64,000 nt of DNA from Pyricularia pennisetigena (GCF_004337985.1 NW_021940919.1:1647874-1711873), one strand, 5' to 3'; shown: positions 48,051 through 58,120, numbered from the stretch's first letter. Program-made: numbers and translations. The notes: a model not told the origin generated them from the letters alone.

Positions 48051-48800
48051 ATTCCGGTTACATCCCAATAATTTTATAATATAAAACGGTCTAACCGAGC
48101 AAAATTTAACTCCAAAATAATTGCAATATCCCCGTCGTAATTTTCCAAATTTTTAAAATATTAATTTATTTTTTTTATCCGCGTTCCTTTTTATGGTATG
48201 GTTATTAAATAGGCAAATAATTTAATATTATTGGATATATGTCCCAACGTAAATTTGGTAGTGGTTTGGGCGGAGGTTTTGCTTTTTTAACGTTTTTTGG
48301 GAATTATGGTAATAAAGGAACGTAATTGGAACAATTATTACGGCTTTTGGCGAATTAAAGCAATTATTATAACTATTATTATAATAAAGTTAATTAATCT
48401 GCCCCGGACCTAGCCGGGTGGGGGGTATTTTTGCGATGCAAAGGCGCTAATAATAAATTACCCTCGTTACGATTGGGTTAATGCCTGTTTGGGTGGGTAA
48501 AGTATAAACAATTTTATCCAATTAAAAATATTTTAATTAGGTTTCCTAACGAATGTATTTGCAATATTTGCTAAGGCAATTTTGCGATTGTAACAATTAT
48601 TACGTTTATTAGTTAAAAACTAAGCGCTGGTTTAATCGTTACAATTTTTTATTAATCGTTATAAAAAGAATTTGGCGGCCGGGAAAAAGGTTTTTATTGT
48701 AAAAGAAAAAAAAAAGCTAATAAAAGTAAAAAAAAAGGTATTTATAATTGGGTTTACGTATAAGGCTTTTTGCTAATAAAATAAAATTAAAGTGGAAACG
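48051..48800. other. intergenic region between SNF2 and RecQ relics (copy 2)
   Basis: It matches 34421-35149, with the same ACAATTATTACG-type palindromic motifs (48331, 48593). No gene was seen. Confidence 0.45.
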
Positions 48801-51510
48801 CCAAAATTTCCGGAGTTTAACCGTAACAATTATTACAATTCGCAATATCGAACCCTTTTATTTTTAATCGGGGCGCCGTTACGCCGTACCAACTTATATA
48901 TAATCCAGGTTTTTAATTTACGTAACAATTATTATTATCCAGCATTTGGTCGTTTTATTTAAGCCGTTAATTGGGGGTTTTGGTATTTGACAATTATATA
49001 CCTTGCGCTATTTAATCTTCCCCCCCCTGGTTAATCCAATTCGGCGTCGCTTTTTTTATCGTTCGACCTTTTTATAATCCAAAACACGTTATTTAATTTA
49101 ATTAGGATTTAATTTTAATCGCTTTTTAGCTTTTGGGTTATAAATTTATAGGCGTTCCTATATTGGATATTTTTATAACCGTTAACGTTAACCAATATTT
49201 TAACCTGTGGTTATAATACCGTTTAATTCGTTCGTCGGCGTTTATTAATTTATTTTCCCGAATAATTATTAATTATATCCATCGTTTCCTAAAATGCCAC
49301 CGTATTTTAATTCCGCCGCCTTTTTTTTTATTATTTGTGCAAATAGGAGGCGTAATTTCGTATCCTATTTTCGTATATTATTGGGAATTGAGCAACAAAA
49401 TAATCGCTATATTGTTTAAACCATTTAATTAATTGTAAATTTGGAATATTTTGCAATAAATCGTTTTTCGTCCATTCCCGGTTATAGGAATGGACGAATT
49501 TTTTAACGATATTAAAAATTATTAATTTAGGTAATATTAACTGGGATAATAAATTGTATAACCGCCGCGGGTTTAAATAAAAAATGGTTATTACAAAATG
49601 GGTACCCCATTTGTCCAATTGTTTAAATATATAACTTTTTTTGGAATTTTTCCTGGGTATTTTAATTGGCTGCTTTTTAGGGGGTAATGCGGGTAAAACT
49701 CCAATTTAGTGCACGTAGGCGTTGGAATAATTTTCAGGTTAATTAATTGTCGAAAATGGATTCGTTTCCTATATAAAATCCAATATAATTCGTCGAAAAT
49801 ATTTAACGTTGGCGAAAGTTTGCATATTTAGCGCCTCCTTTTTTAATTTTTTCTTATTTATTATTTCCTATTGCGTCCAATAAAACGGAACGCGTAATTT
49901 AAATATACCTAAAAGGCCGGTTTGTGGTAATTCCGACGCTTTTGCCCGGTTATTGTCGTTTAAATTAAATTTAGCGATACGTAGAAAATTAATAGGGAAT
50001 AACCGCGTTTATAAATACGTTAAAAAATTTAAATAAATAATTTGTAAATTTTCAGCGTTTCCTCGTAATACCACGGGTTATTTGGTTAATTTGGCTAATA
50101 ATTTTGGTTTAATTATTTTGTATTTAGCGATGGACCCCTGCGTATCGAAATACCAATAAAACGTAAAAAAATATACGGTTTTTTTACGGTTGGGCCCGCG
50201 TGCGGTTCGTCCAAATTTTTGCCACAGGTTTACGGGGTTATTTAATATTAACGCGCCGTATTATATTATACGTTCCATATTAGGTATATTTATACCTATA
50301 CCCAAAAATAAAATGGGAAATATAATACGAGCTTTAAAATCCGGTTTAAAAAATTTTGCGTAAATTTTAATTTTATCGATTTTAAATGTAAATACATTAT
50401 ACCGGATAATTATATCGGTTGCGTTTCGTTTAATAAATTTCCTTAATACGAGGTTTTTTACTAGGAATTGGCGTATTTGGATAATACGGTTCCTGGCGTC
50501 CATATATATAATAATTTTAAAAATACGGGTGGCGGATAATGGTGTAATATTCCCTATTAGGAATAAGAGGCGCCGGTAATCGTTAATAAAGGTTTTACGT
50601 TCCAAATATTATATTATAATCGTAATTTCGGGTCGGTCGAAAAACGTTTTAACGAAACGTATTATCCTTTTATAATACAATTAATCGAGGACGTAGGTTT
50701 TAATTTTTGCTGTAAAGGTTACGGTGCACCCGAATATAGGTACAGTTACTGGTATAATTGCCCGGATTAAACGCAATATGGAAAACGATTCCTTAAAATC
50801 CTTCCACTATAAAATTATATAAAATTTATTAATGGTAAATAAAACGATACGTTAGTGGAATATAGGGTTTCGAAAGAGTTTAAAAAATTGGTAATTGGTG
50901 GTTTATTCCGGGCCTAAAAAAATGTGCGTATATTTATAAACGGTTTACGGGTTCCAAAAAAAATTATGTTAAATAAAATTAGTTTTGGTAATAAAAACCG
51001 TATATTTATATTTACGTTTAAAATAAATTGGTCGATTAATTTGGGGTTTGCGGCGGGATAACGTTATATATTGCGTAACTATTTTTACCTTAATTTGTTT
51101 AATGGGATTATTTGGATAATAATAATATTATTACAAATTACCGAGGTAGTTTGCAATATTATATTTTTCCGGTACCCGGTTTTTACCAGTAAAATAACAT
51201 TTTTTATATTATATAAAACCCGGTATATATATTGCATTTGGTTATAATATGGGATTCGTGCAAGAGTATTGGGGGGTTTGTGGAGGTTTAAAAACCATAT
51301 AACAGTTAAAAAAACGAATTTATATTATAGGTTTAAATTACCAAAAACTTTAATTTTAACGTATAATTCCGGGAGGATGTGTACGTCGGAAGAGGTATTT
51401 ACCGCCGCGTGTGCGGGATTGGGACCGCGAAAAATTGCGTCGATTTGGTGGGAAGGCGAAATATATGTGGGCGTATTTCCGGATATTATATATATGTAAT
51501 TTAATATAAA
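48801..51510 (-). pseudogene. RecQ-like helicase relic (module copy 2)
   Basis: Motif VI is intact here (NLWQKFGRTARGPN, 50193-50234), where copy 1 has a stop. Motif I is damaged (KTGYRKN, about 51165-51205), with G-to-R at a Walker A position. The open piece 50261-50605 (114 aa) contains RRLLFLIGNITPLSATRIFK and IIFPILFLGIGINIPNMERI, the region between motifs IV and V. The C-terminal piece 49331-49618 (DKWGTHFVITIFYLNPRRL, FVHSYNREWTKNDLLQN) has no domain that I recognise. The two copies carry complementary damage. Confidence 0.8.
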
Positions 51511-51544
51511 TATATAAAAATTTGCGGAAATAATGGTCTTTTTT

Positions 51545-51935
51545 AATAGGTGGATATATAGCGTATTATATAATATATATTTTATACGGATTGTAAAATT
51601 AATGGTTTTGCGATATTTATATTAAAATTTATATGTAAAAATTCCTCTCGCTTTTGCGATTCTCTTTATATAAATTCTGACGGATTATAATCGTTATTGG
51701 TGAAATGCGAAATGGGTATCGATGGTATTTATAAATGGACGTATAATATATTAAATGAAATTTACCTTATACGGATTGTAAAATAGATATTTTTGCGATA
51801 TTTGGATTAAAATTTATATGTGAAAATTCCTTTCGCTTTTGCGATCTTTTATATATAAATTTTAACGGATTATAATCGTTATTGTTAAAATGCGAAATGG
51901 GTATCGATAGTGTTTTTGGGTTAATAATAGGGATA
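51545..51935. repeat. two ~190-bp tandem repeats (copy 2)
   Basis: Units at about 51545-51742 and 51743-51935, the same as 37895-38270. CTTTTGCGAT and GGATTATAATCGTTATT are kept in all four units. Confidence 0.75.
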
Positions 51936-52143
51936 CCGCTATAAACGGATAAAAGGCGGGCTATATCCAATTTTTAATTGGCGTACCGGGTGCAAAAAAT
52001 TTTAAATTAATAAAAAAGGTTTACCAATTCCTATTTTCAACGATGTTTTCTTTTTTCGATATTTTACGTAATTGTGGAATAATAAGGGAATATCGGTCGC
52101 AAAAAGGCCAAAAATACCGCCATAAACGGCGAAAATCGACAAA
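51936..52143 (+). repeat. S1 spacer, right edge of module copy 2
   Basis: It matches 38283-38460 and then runs through ACCGCCATAAACGGCGAAAA into an E2 cassette rather than E1. Confidence 0.7.
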
Positions 52144-52285
52144 TTGTCCTCAGACCTGAATTAAAGCGTTTTTTGGATAAACCCACAGGTACATTGCAAA
52201 ACCGCAATTGAGCCACGAAGTGGAGCGAAGCGAACGGAGTGGATTAATTGTGGAGCTTTGGGCTTCAGGGATGAGCCCTGAAACT
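52144..52285 (-). mobile_element. E2 cassette (copy d)
   Basis: A full-length inverse E2. With copy e it forms a direct tandem pair separated by ACCGCCATGAACGGCGAAAA. Confidence 0.78.
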
Positions 52286-52320
52286 AAAAAATACCGCCAT
52301 GAACGGCGAAAATCGACAAA

Positions 52321-52462
52321 TTGTCCTTAAACCTGAACCAAAACGTTCTTTGGATGGACCCATAGGTACATTGCAAAACCGCAATTGAGCCACGAAGTGG
52401 AGCGAAGCGAACGGAGTGGATCAATTGTGGAGCTTTGGGCTTTAGGGATAAGCCCTGAGACT
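52321..52462 (-). mobile_element. E2 cassette (copy e)
   Basis: A near-identical neighbour of copy d. It ends AGCCCTGAGACTA and runs directly into a partial E1 (copy g). Confidence 0.78.
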
Positions 52463-52513
52463 ACGCTCGGGCCCCACTGCGAAGCAGGGGGGTCTAGTCT
52501 GAGCATTGAGACT
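52463..52513 (-). mobile_element. E1 cassette (copy g), 5' third only
   Basis: GGGCCCCACTGCGAAGCAGG, then GGTCTAGTCTGAGCATTGAG. The remaining two thirds of E1 are absent. Confidence 0.7.
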
Positions 52514-53455
52514 AACTACGTGCATGAATAGGAGTCTACGTGAGATTCGATTTATAATATTGGCTTCAAAAACCTTTTTATATAGAAAAGTGCTAAATAT
52601 ATGTCATTTATCTAATTTTTGCTGTTTTTACTCAATTTTACATTATTTGTGGTTTTCGACCAAATCATAGTATATTTGTACGGAAAGGGCCGTATATGTA
52701 TATATAATTATGTACTACATTTTGGTATAAATATCGGACGAAATAAGCTCCCGAATAAACGAACAGGTGAGGTATACACAATTTTGTATATAATTTACAA
52801 TCGAAACGCTTTTATGTTTTTACCCGTTTTAACGACAATAAAACCACAGTTTCAGGGACCGGATCACGTATGTAAACAAACGCCTACGTGAAATCCGATT
52901 TACAATACCCGCTTTTATTATTTCTTTATACAGAAGAGTGCTAAATTTATATTATTTTTCTATTTTTTGCTTTATCAAATTAAACAAAATTAAGAAAAGA
53001 AAGTCGGGCAACATTTGTATATAAGTTGGATAGAAGGGGTTTCATGGAAATCCTTGTTAATTCTACCCCTGTTTGGGTAAATTATTCAGTTTGTCAATAA
53101 ATTTTCAGATAATATGAGAATATTAATAATATTCTTATTTTGGACGATAATTGCATGCATTTTGTCGGTCCAGACCGTTAAATTATAAATATCTTAATTG
53201 AACTCCGATTCAAATCTTTTATACCACTATGTAAAATAATAGTTGAATATAATAAAAACTATAAATGATACTCAATATTTAAATATGTTTCCAAACCAAT
53301 CAATGACAAAATCGCGGTTTTTAGTAAAAGAATTACCAAGTTCGAATCAATCCAACGCAGGTCTCTGTATACTTTTAAGATTTTGGATCAACTTGGTATT
53401 CGAATATTCAACTGCACTTTGTAGGTATACTATTTCTTTTTGCTATTATAATGCG
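52514..53455 (+). repeat. fold-back arm, partial
   Basis: A truncated first monomer (to about 52680) is followed by a second monomer (52680-52980, GGAAAGGGCCGTATATG, ACAATCGAAACGCTTTTATG) and the distal part (GATAATTGCATGCATTTTGT, 53147). Small frames (52619-52891, 53243-53527) are not conserved between copies. Confidence 0.6.
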
Positions 53456-53589
53456 AACACAATATATATACCCACTATAAACGGCGAAATGCGGCAAATT
53501 GTTTTTAAATTAACAAATGGTTATTAGCGATATGCTAACATCAAATATATTATTAATAATACCGCCATAAACGGCGAAATGCGATAAAA
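53456..53589 (+). repeat. ATAAACGGCGAAATGCG minisatellite-like units
   Basis: Two units (53476, 53567) are separated by about 90 bp of AT-rich sequence including GCGATATGCTAACATCAAAT. The arrangement is like 14630-14700 and 16393-16500, and always precedes an inverse E1. Confidence 0.6.
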
Positions 53590-53717
53590 TGTCCTTAAAC
53601 TAAAACGAGCGCGATCTTTCCGGCCAATGCATTGGTCGAGAAACCATGTGGCTAAAGGGTATATAGAGCGTTCGGTCCCTATTGCGGAGCAGTGGGTCTA
53701 ATTTAAACACTGAGACT
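53590..53717 (-). mobile_element. E1 cassette (copy h)
   Basis: An inverse E1 with internal differences (GCATTGGTCGAGAAACCATG). It ends at ACTGAGACTA. Confidence 0.75.
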
Positions 53718-53741
53718 ACATAAACGGCGAAATTCGACAAA

Positions 53742-53859
53742 TTATCCTCAAACCTAAACCAAAGCGGTTTTTGGATGGACCCACAGGTACATTGCAAAAC
53801 CGCAATTGAGCCACGCTTCATTGTGGAGCTCTGGGCTTCAGAAATGAGCCCTGAGACTA
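53742..53859 (-). mobile_element. E2 cassette (copy f), palindromic block deleted
   Basis: TTGAGCCACGCTTCATTGTGG shows loss of about 30 bp, exactly the palindromic GAAGTGGAGCGAAGCGAACG block of other copies. It abuts a truncated copia LTR. Confidence 0.72.
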
Positions 53860-53865
53860 CGTATT

Positions 53866-54104
53866 GGTTCATTCAGTGAAATTTTCAACCCGATACATGG
53901 TAGCTGACTCGTAAGTGCAGGGTGGATATTATATTTGGTATAGGGTAAACCCCATGCTCTGACCTTTGAATCGCAATTCCTGTGATATAAAATAAGCGGA
54001 TAATCTAATAACCTCGACAGGCCCATTTCGGCACTATCTTTTGTGGATTATATAAAAATAAAAGTGGACCCATTATATCTATAGTAACGCCCATAATTAA
54101 CATT
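53866..54104 (-). mobile_element. truncated copia LTR fragment
   Basis: On the minus strand it begins TGTTAATTATGGGCG and runs about 240 bp to GGTTGAAAATTTCAC, where the E2 cassette cuts it. The missing half of the LTR is not adjacent. Confidence 0.8.
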
Positions 54105-54440
54105 ATAAATCGGATTTTACGTGCACCTTGATTTATAAACATAATTTAATCCTGAAGACCCCGATTGTATTATGTTTTGAATTGGTAGAAATATAAGAGC
54201 CTTTCGATTGTAAACTTTATATAATAATGTATATACTATACCTATTCGCTTATTTAACGACTCATATTATTTGGCCTATAGAATTAGTTTGAACATATCC
54301 TAATATATACGTATGCTATCCTCCACGTGCAAAAACTAGCAAATTTGGCCGAGGAACAAAAATAATATAGAAAGCAATCGAAAAAATAGTACCGCTATAA
54401 GCGGATTAACGGCCATGAATATCGAATTCGGCCGTTATAA
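54105..54440 (-). repeat. fold-back monomer, single copy
   Basis: One minus-orientation monomer (ATCCTCCACGTGCAAAAAC at 54319) ends at AGTACCGCTATAAGCGG. The copia LTR fragment is inserted at its other edge. Confidence 0.6.
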
Positions 54441-54597
54441 TAAACAAAATAAATTCAATCGCTGTCAGTAGTCCTACTTAATGCTTTATCCAACATACAA
54501 ACCGTATATCTTCACAACTTTTATCTGTTCTTTTGTAACGTAGTATTGGCCGCCGAATGGTCGAAAATAGCGCCATAGGCGGCAACAGTCGACAAAT
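54441..54597. repeat. S2 spacer
   Basis: ATTCAATCGCTGTCAGTAG, then AACGTAGTATTGGCCGCC, related to 12820-12965. It ends at a degraded junction motif (GCGCCATAGGCGG). Confidence 0.45.
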
Positions 54598-54720
54598 TGT
54601 CCTCAAACTAAAACGAGCGCGATCGTTGGGTGGACCTGACCCACAGGTATAACAAACGCCGCAATTGGACCACAACGTGGATCAATTGCGGAGCGTTCGT
54701 TCAAGGACAAGCCCTGAGGC
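54598..54720 (-). mobile_element. chimeric E1/E2 cassette
   Basis: Reading plus-strand left to right, TCCTCAAACTAAAACGAGCG is the E1 edge, but it switches after CGATCG to E2 sequence (TGGACC...CCACAGGTATAACAAACGC, GGATCAATTGCGGAGC, AAGCCCTGAG). It borders the secreted-protein gene on its upstream side. Confidence 0.6.
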
Positions 54721-54876
54721 AATGTTTAGGTATGAGGATCTTTCCCCTTATCACCATGATTGTTAAAAAATTGAAACTAGCATTACGCATTATTTATTCT
54801 AGTATATATAGATAATTATTTTTAACTTTCTATGTCGTTTACCCAGTATATCCCTGTCATTTCATCTTCCTTCAAA

Positions 54877-54884
54877 TATAAAAG
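54877..54884 (+). promoter_or_regulatory. TATA-like box of the secreted-protein gene
   Basis: TATAAAAG lies 84 bp before the ATG, downstream of a pyrimidine-rich TTTCATCTTCCTTC. Spacing and sequence fit a fungal RNA polymerase II promoter. No direct evidence of use. Confidence 0.45.
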
Positions 54885-54967
54885 ATTGGATTATTAGCTT
54901 CGAACCTCACTCGATTTATTTCGTTTAATTATCTGTACATTTTCTATTACAAGACCCCTATGTTAAA

Positions 54968-55486
54968 ATGATTATCCCATCTCTTTTCCCAGTTTTCACT
55001 TTTGTTACATGCCTGCTAAATTGGAGTTTGGCTAGTATAACCAAACCTACCCTGGAAGATAACTTCATCTATTATGCTTCGGTTTACCCTCTGGCGAACC
55101 TTCACTATGATAGGGAGCTTACCACTCCAATTTCGGGGAAACGTTTTCGTGAAAAAGAAAGTTGGGGTTGCAACAGAGCAACCCTCACCGCCAAATGGAG
55201 AAAAAGACAGCCTATTGGGACGTTTTATATTTATGTCGTTGCCAAATGGGACTGGAAGCTTATGACTGATCTTCTTAGCTTATATTCAACCGACGAAGAG
55301 ATGTCAGACTACCGTCATGTTCCTGTCCCCATCCATCTTATTGAAGAATGGTACGTCGAATCGCCAAAGGCATCAGTGTATGAGCAATCACGCACACCAC
55401 CTTCCAACATTCTTGACAGTTCTACTCGACTACGACTTGCGGATACAGTGTCTTTGGTTTGCCGAAAAATGGAGGACGTCAAATAA
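54968..55486 (+). CDS. small secreted protein, effector candidate
   Basis: 172 aa, intact. The N-terminus MIIPSLFPVFTFVTCLLNWS is a hydrophobic signal peptide with a likely cut after SLA (residue 22), leaving about 150 residues. The mature part has six tryptophans (W66, W77, W94, W96, W128 and one in the signal at W19 counted apart would make five mature) and two cysteines (C68, C165) that could form one disulfide. No transmembrane segment, glycosyl hydrolase or known toxin motif was seen. The start has A at -3. Codons are rich in CA, unlike the RIPed surroundings. It is flanked by a chimeric cassette (54598) and an E1 (55523). Isolated, secreted, orphan genes in RIP-affected repeats are typical of fungal effectors; that role is inference. 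Confidence 0.7.
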   Translation: MIIPSLFPVFTFVTCLLNWSLASITKPTLEDNFIYYASVYPLANLHYDRELTTPISGKRFREKESWGCNRATLTAKWRKRQPIGTFYIYVVAKWDWKLMTDLLSLYSTDEEMSDYRHVPVPIHLIEEWYVESPKASVYEQSRTPPSNILDSSTRLRLADTVSLVCRKMEDVK

Positions 55487-55522
55487 TAAGGATAACCTGC
55501 AGCGCCCAGTGGTTAGATTTGT

Positions 55523-55640
55523 AGTCTCAGTGCTCACACTAGACCCCGCTGCTTCGCAATGGGGACCGAACGCTCAATATACCTCTCAACAGATGGCTTT
55601 TCGACCAATTACATTGGCGGGAAAGATCGCGTTGGCTCTA
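55523..55640 (+). mobile_element. E1 cassette (copy i), 36 bp after the secreted-protein gene
   Basis: AGTCTCAGTGCTCACACTAG, then CAACAGATGGCTTTTCGACC. Its right end is lost (TGGCTCTACGATAGGTGAC instead of the GAGGACAA end). It lies within the expected 3' UTR, so the gene's transcript may include it. Confidence 0.72.
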
Positions 55641-56107
55641 CGATAGGTGACACACGAGTGGTAATAACCCCGAAATGGTTACCTGAAGGTTATGATTAAT
55701 CATTTATAATATTTTAAGGAATAAATCAAAAAAGGTCAAAGTCTATACGTATATAAACTGAGATTTGGGTATTAAATTATCAAGGTTTCATATAGGGAGC
55801 TTTTTGTCAAATGAAATGATAAATTCTTCAACAAAACTTTGTATTTATTGAGAAAGCTCGAGTTAATATTATACAAATATGTAATAATACTGAAATTATA
55901 AAACGGTTAGAGATATGTACAATGAAGTTTCATTTATTCTATTCCACATAATAGCTAGCGAATTAATAGGAACGTGAACAGATAAAACACAAACAAGTTG
56001 TTAGTGAGAAAAATATTGTCATATAAAATAAATTTTATATAGTAATAAAAATATCAAAGGATCGCATATATAAAGGCAAAAATAACATTCAAATCAGTAT
56101 TTGCTAA
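55641..56107. other. AT-rich interval, no gene seen
   Basis: Low in RIP-like TA runs compared with the arms, and includes AATAAA-type signals (GGAATAAATC near 55718) that could serve the upstream gene. No frame or repeat was recognised. Confidence 0.4.
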
Positions 56108-56230
56108 TTATGTGCATTATCCTGCATATAATGACTCGACTTTTATCTACATATAATTCACAATATAAAGTGCCGAAATGGGGCTGTCGGGGCGGTCAGA
56201 TTATCCGTTTATTTTATATTGTAGGAACTT
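56108..56230 (+). mobile_element. truncated copia LTR fragment
   Basis: GTGCATTATCCTGCATATAATG, then AAAGTGCCGAAATGGGGCTG to TTGTAGGAACTT match the first ~120 bp of the LTR. It is cut at its right by E1 copy j. Confidence 0.75.
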
Positions 56231-56360
56231 AGTCTCAATGCTCAAACTAGACCCCCCTGTTACGCAGTGGGGACCGAAGGCTCCATATACCTTTTAGCCA
56301 CCTGGTTTTTCGACCAATTGCATTGGCCGGAAAGATCGCGCTCGTTTTGATTAGAGGACA
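56231..56360 (+). mobile_element. E1 cassette (copy j)
   Basis: AGTCTCAATGCTCAAACTAG to TTAGAGGACA. Nearly full length, abutting the LTR fragment. Confidence 0.75.
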
Positions 56361-56967
56361 TTTGATCGATTTTGGCCGCTTATAGGGGGTAATTGTACTG
56401 TATTCGCACTAAAATAGGAAAAAAGAAAGTGTAACCACAGTATACAATTGAATATTGGAACAAAAAAATAAATCAAAATCTTAAAAATATGGGAAGACAA
56501 GCGTTGCAAAACTGAACTTTTGTTATTCTTTTGACGCAGAAACCGCTATAACACCCATTATAATTGATTCATTATTGAAATCTTAAATATATATTTTTTT
56601 CAATACATTCTATTATACGTAATATTTTATTACAAATAATGATAGATAATAAATAGAAAATGAAATATTCTATATTGTTTTTTTCCGGTCATTTCATGGT
56701 TCACAGCGCATGCTAATCCCGTTTGAAATAAACATTTCATTGATATTTTGATTTAATTATAAATTTTATTGAAAAATTTAATAATTCGCCCAATCATCAA
56801 TAAAATCAAGAAAATTTTAACATGACCATTTCTTTATAACAGTATTTGTTAATATTATTTGATGGTTTTATTCCGTATGTAACTCAATTAAATATAACAT
56901 AGATGCCAAAATAATATACGCTTACCACTTTTTTATATATAAAATAACAATAGCAGATATTGTTAAC
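56361..56967 (-). repeat. distal fold-back arm, degraded
   Basis: GTGTAACCACAGTATACAATTG (56429) matches 10026-10050 and 16330-16345, and AACTTTTGTTATTC (56515) matches the L2 arm near 12030. The rest is AT-rich with no gene. Confidence 0.5.
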
Positions 56968-57121
56968 TATATGGATTGTTTAGCATGTAATGGGTCCACT
57001 TTTATTTGTGTATAAGCCACAATAGATAGTGTCGAAATGTGGTTATCGGGGTTATCGGATTTTCCATTTTATATTGCAGGAGTTGCGATTCAACGGTTAG
57101 CGAATGGGGTTTACCTTGTAC
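56968..57121 (+). mobile_element. truncated copia LTR fragment
   Basis: It begins TTGTTAACTATATGG and follows the LTR for about 150 bp to GGGGTTTACCTTGTAC, where E2 copy g begins. Confidence 0.8.
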
Positions 57122-57122
57122 T

Positions 57123-57239
57123 AGTCTCAGGCGTCATCTCAGAAACCCAAAGCTTTACAATTAAGCGTGGGTTAACTGCGGTTTTGCAATGTACTTGTGG
57201 GTCCATCCAAAGAACGCTCTGGTTCAGGTCTGAGGACAA
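57123..57239 (+). mobile_element. E2 cassette (copy g)
   Basis: AGTCTCAGGCGTCATCTCAGA to TCAGGTCTGAGGACAA. The palindromic block is shortened (TTAAGCGTGGGTTAACTGCG). Confidence 0.74.
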
Positions 57240-57452
57240 GTTGTGGATTTTTGCAATTTATGGCGGTATTTTTGGCATTTTTGCCACCGATGCTCTTTTA
57301 TTTTTCCACAATTACGCGAAATATTGAAAAAAGAAAACGTCGTTAAAAATGGGAATTGGTAGGCTTTTTTCATAAATTCAAAATGTTTTGCACCCGGTAC
57401 GTCAATTACAAGTTGGATATGGCCCGCCCTTAATCCGTTTATGGCGGTACTG
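57240..57452 (-). repeat. S1 spacer
   Basis: The same orientation and content as 13107-13307 (GCACCCGGTACGTCAATTAC, GGATATGGCCCGCCC), ending at CCGTTTATGGCGGTACTG. Confidence 0.7.
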
Positions 57453-57551
57453 TTTTTTCGATTTTTTTTTGCGATTTTCGATTTCTTTTGATGTTATTTT
57501 AAATTTGTAACCAAATTTATTAATTTTTTCACGTGGAGGGTCGTATATATA
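57453..57551 (+). repeat. start of a fold-back arm, cut by copia C3
   Basis: TTTTTCGATTTT to CACGTGGAGGGTCGTATATAT matches the first ~100 bp of R1 (13318-13415). The rest of the arm would lie beyond C3, outside the window. Confidence 0.7.
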
Positions 57552-58120
57552 TGTTAATTATATGCGTTATCTAGCATGTAATGGGTACACCTTTATTTCG
57601 TATATAAGCCCCAATAGACAGGGCCGAAGAGGCGCTGACGGGGTTGTCGGATTATTAGTTATATTTTGTGTTGCAGGAGTTGCGATTCAAAAGGTCAGCG
57701 AATGGGGTTTACCCTGTACCGGGTTTGACACCCACCCTGCACTTACGAGTCAGCTACCCTGCACCGGGTTGAGAATTTCACAAAATCAGCAAATTAGTGC
57801 AAACCCGAAAATGGTTTATATAAAAATAAAGGTATTTTTTTAACAACGTATATAAAATAATTTTTCAGAAACTCGTGTGCGGTACCGGAACGTTTTCCGG
57901 GGTGCGGACCCCCGTCTCAATATCGGAAAATATATAAGGGAAATAAAGCAAAATTTCCCCCGTTAATAAATTGAAACAATTTACCCCAAAATTAATGAAT
58001 TATTTTCAAAAACAATTTAATGTATTTAAACCCTATATTCACAGGTTTTATAGCGCAGCCAGCACCACGCCGCACCTAGACTAGTATTTAAGCCCCTATT
58101 AGCAGCCCATATTATTAACA
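57552..58120 (+). mobile_element. 5' LTR of C3
   Basis: 569 bp from TGTTAATTATATGCG to CATATTATTAACA, with a TATA-like GTATATAAG near 57600. It is inserted in a TATATATA tract, so the exact target duplication cannot be seen from one side. Confidence 0.9.

Larger units (their letters stand above)
38593..52130. mobile_element. helicase module copy 2, uninterrupted
   Basis: A ~13.5-kb direct repeat of module copy 1 without the copia insertion. The copies differ mainly by transitions, mostly C/T and G/A, as RIP produces, plus small indels. Copy 2 gives the cleaner reading of the SNF2 gene and shows that the two helicase genes lie head-to-tail on the minus strand, facing the DUF6589-like gene. 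Confidence 0.85.

Noticed and set aside
16724..52130. Starship-type giant transposon
   Set aside because: No DUF3435 tyrosine-recombinase frame or remnant was recognised at either edge, and the typical accessory genes were not seen.
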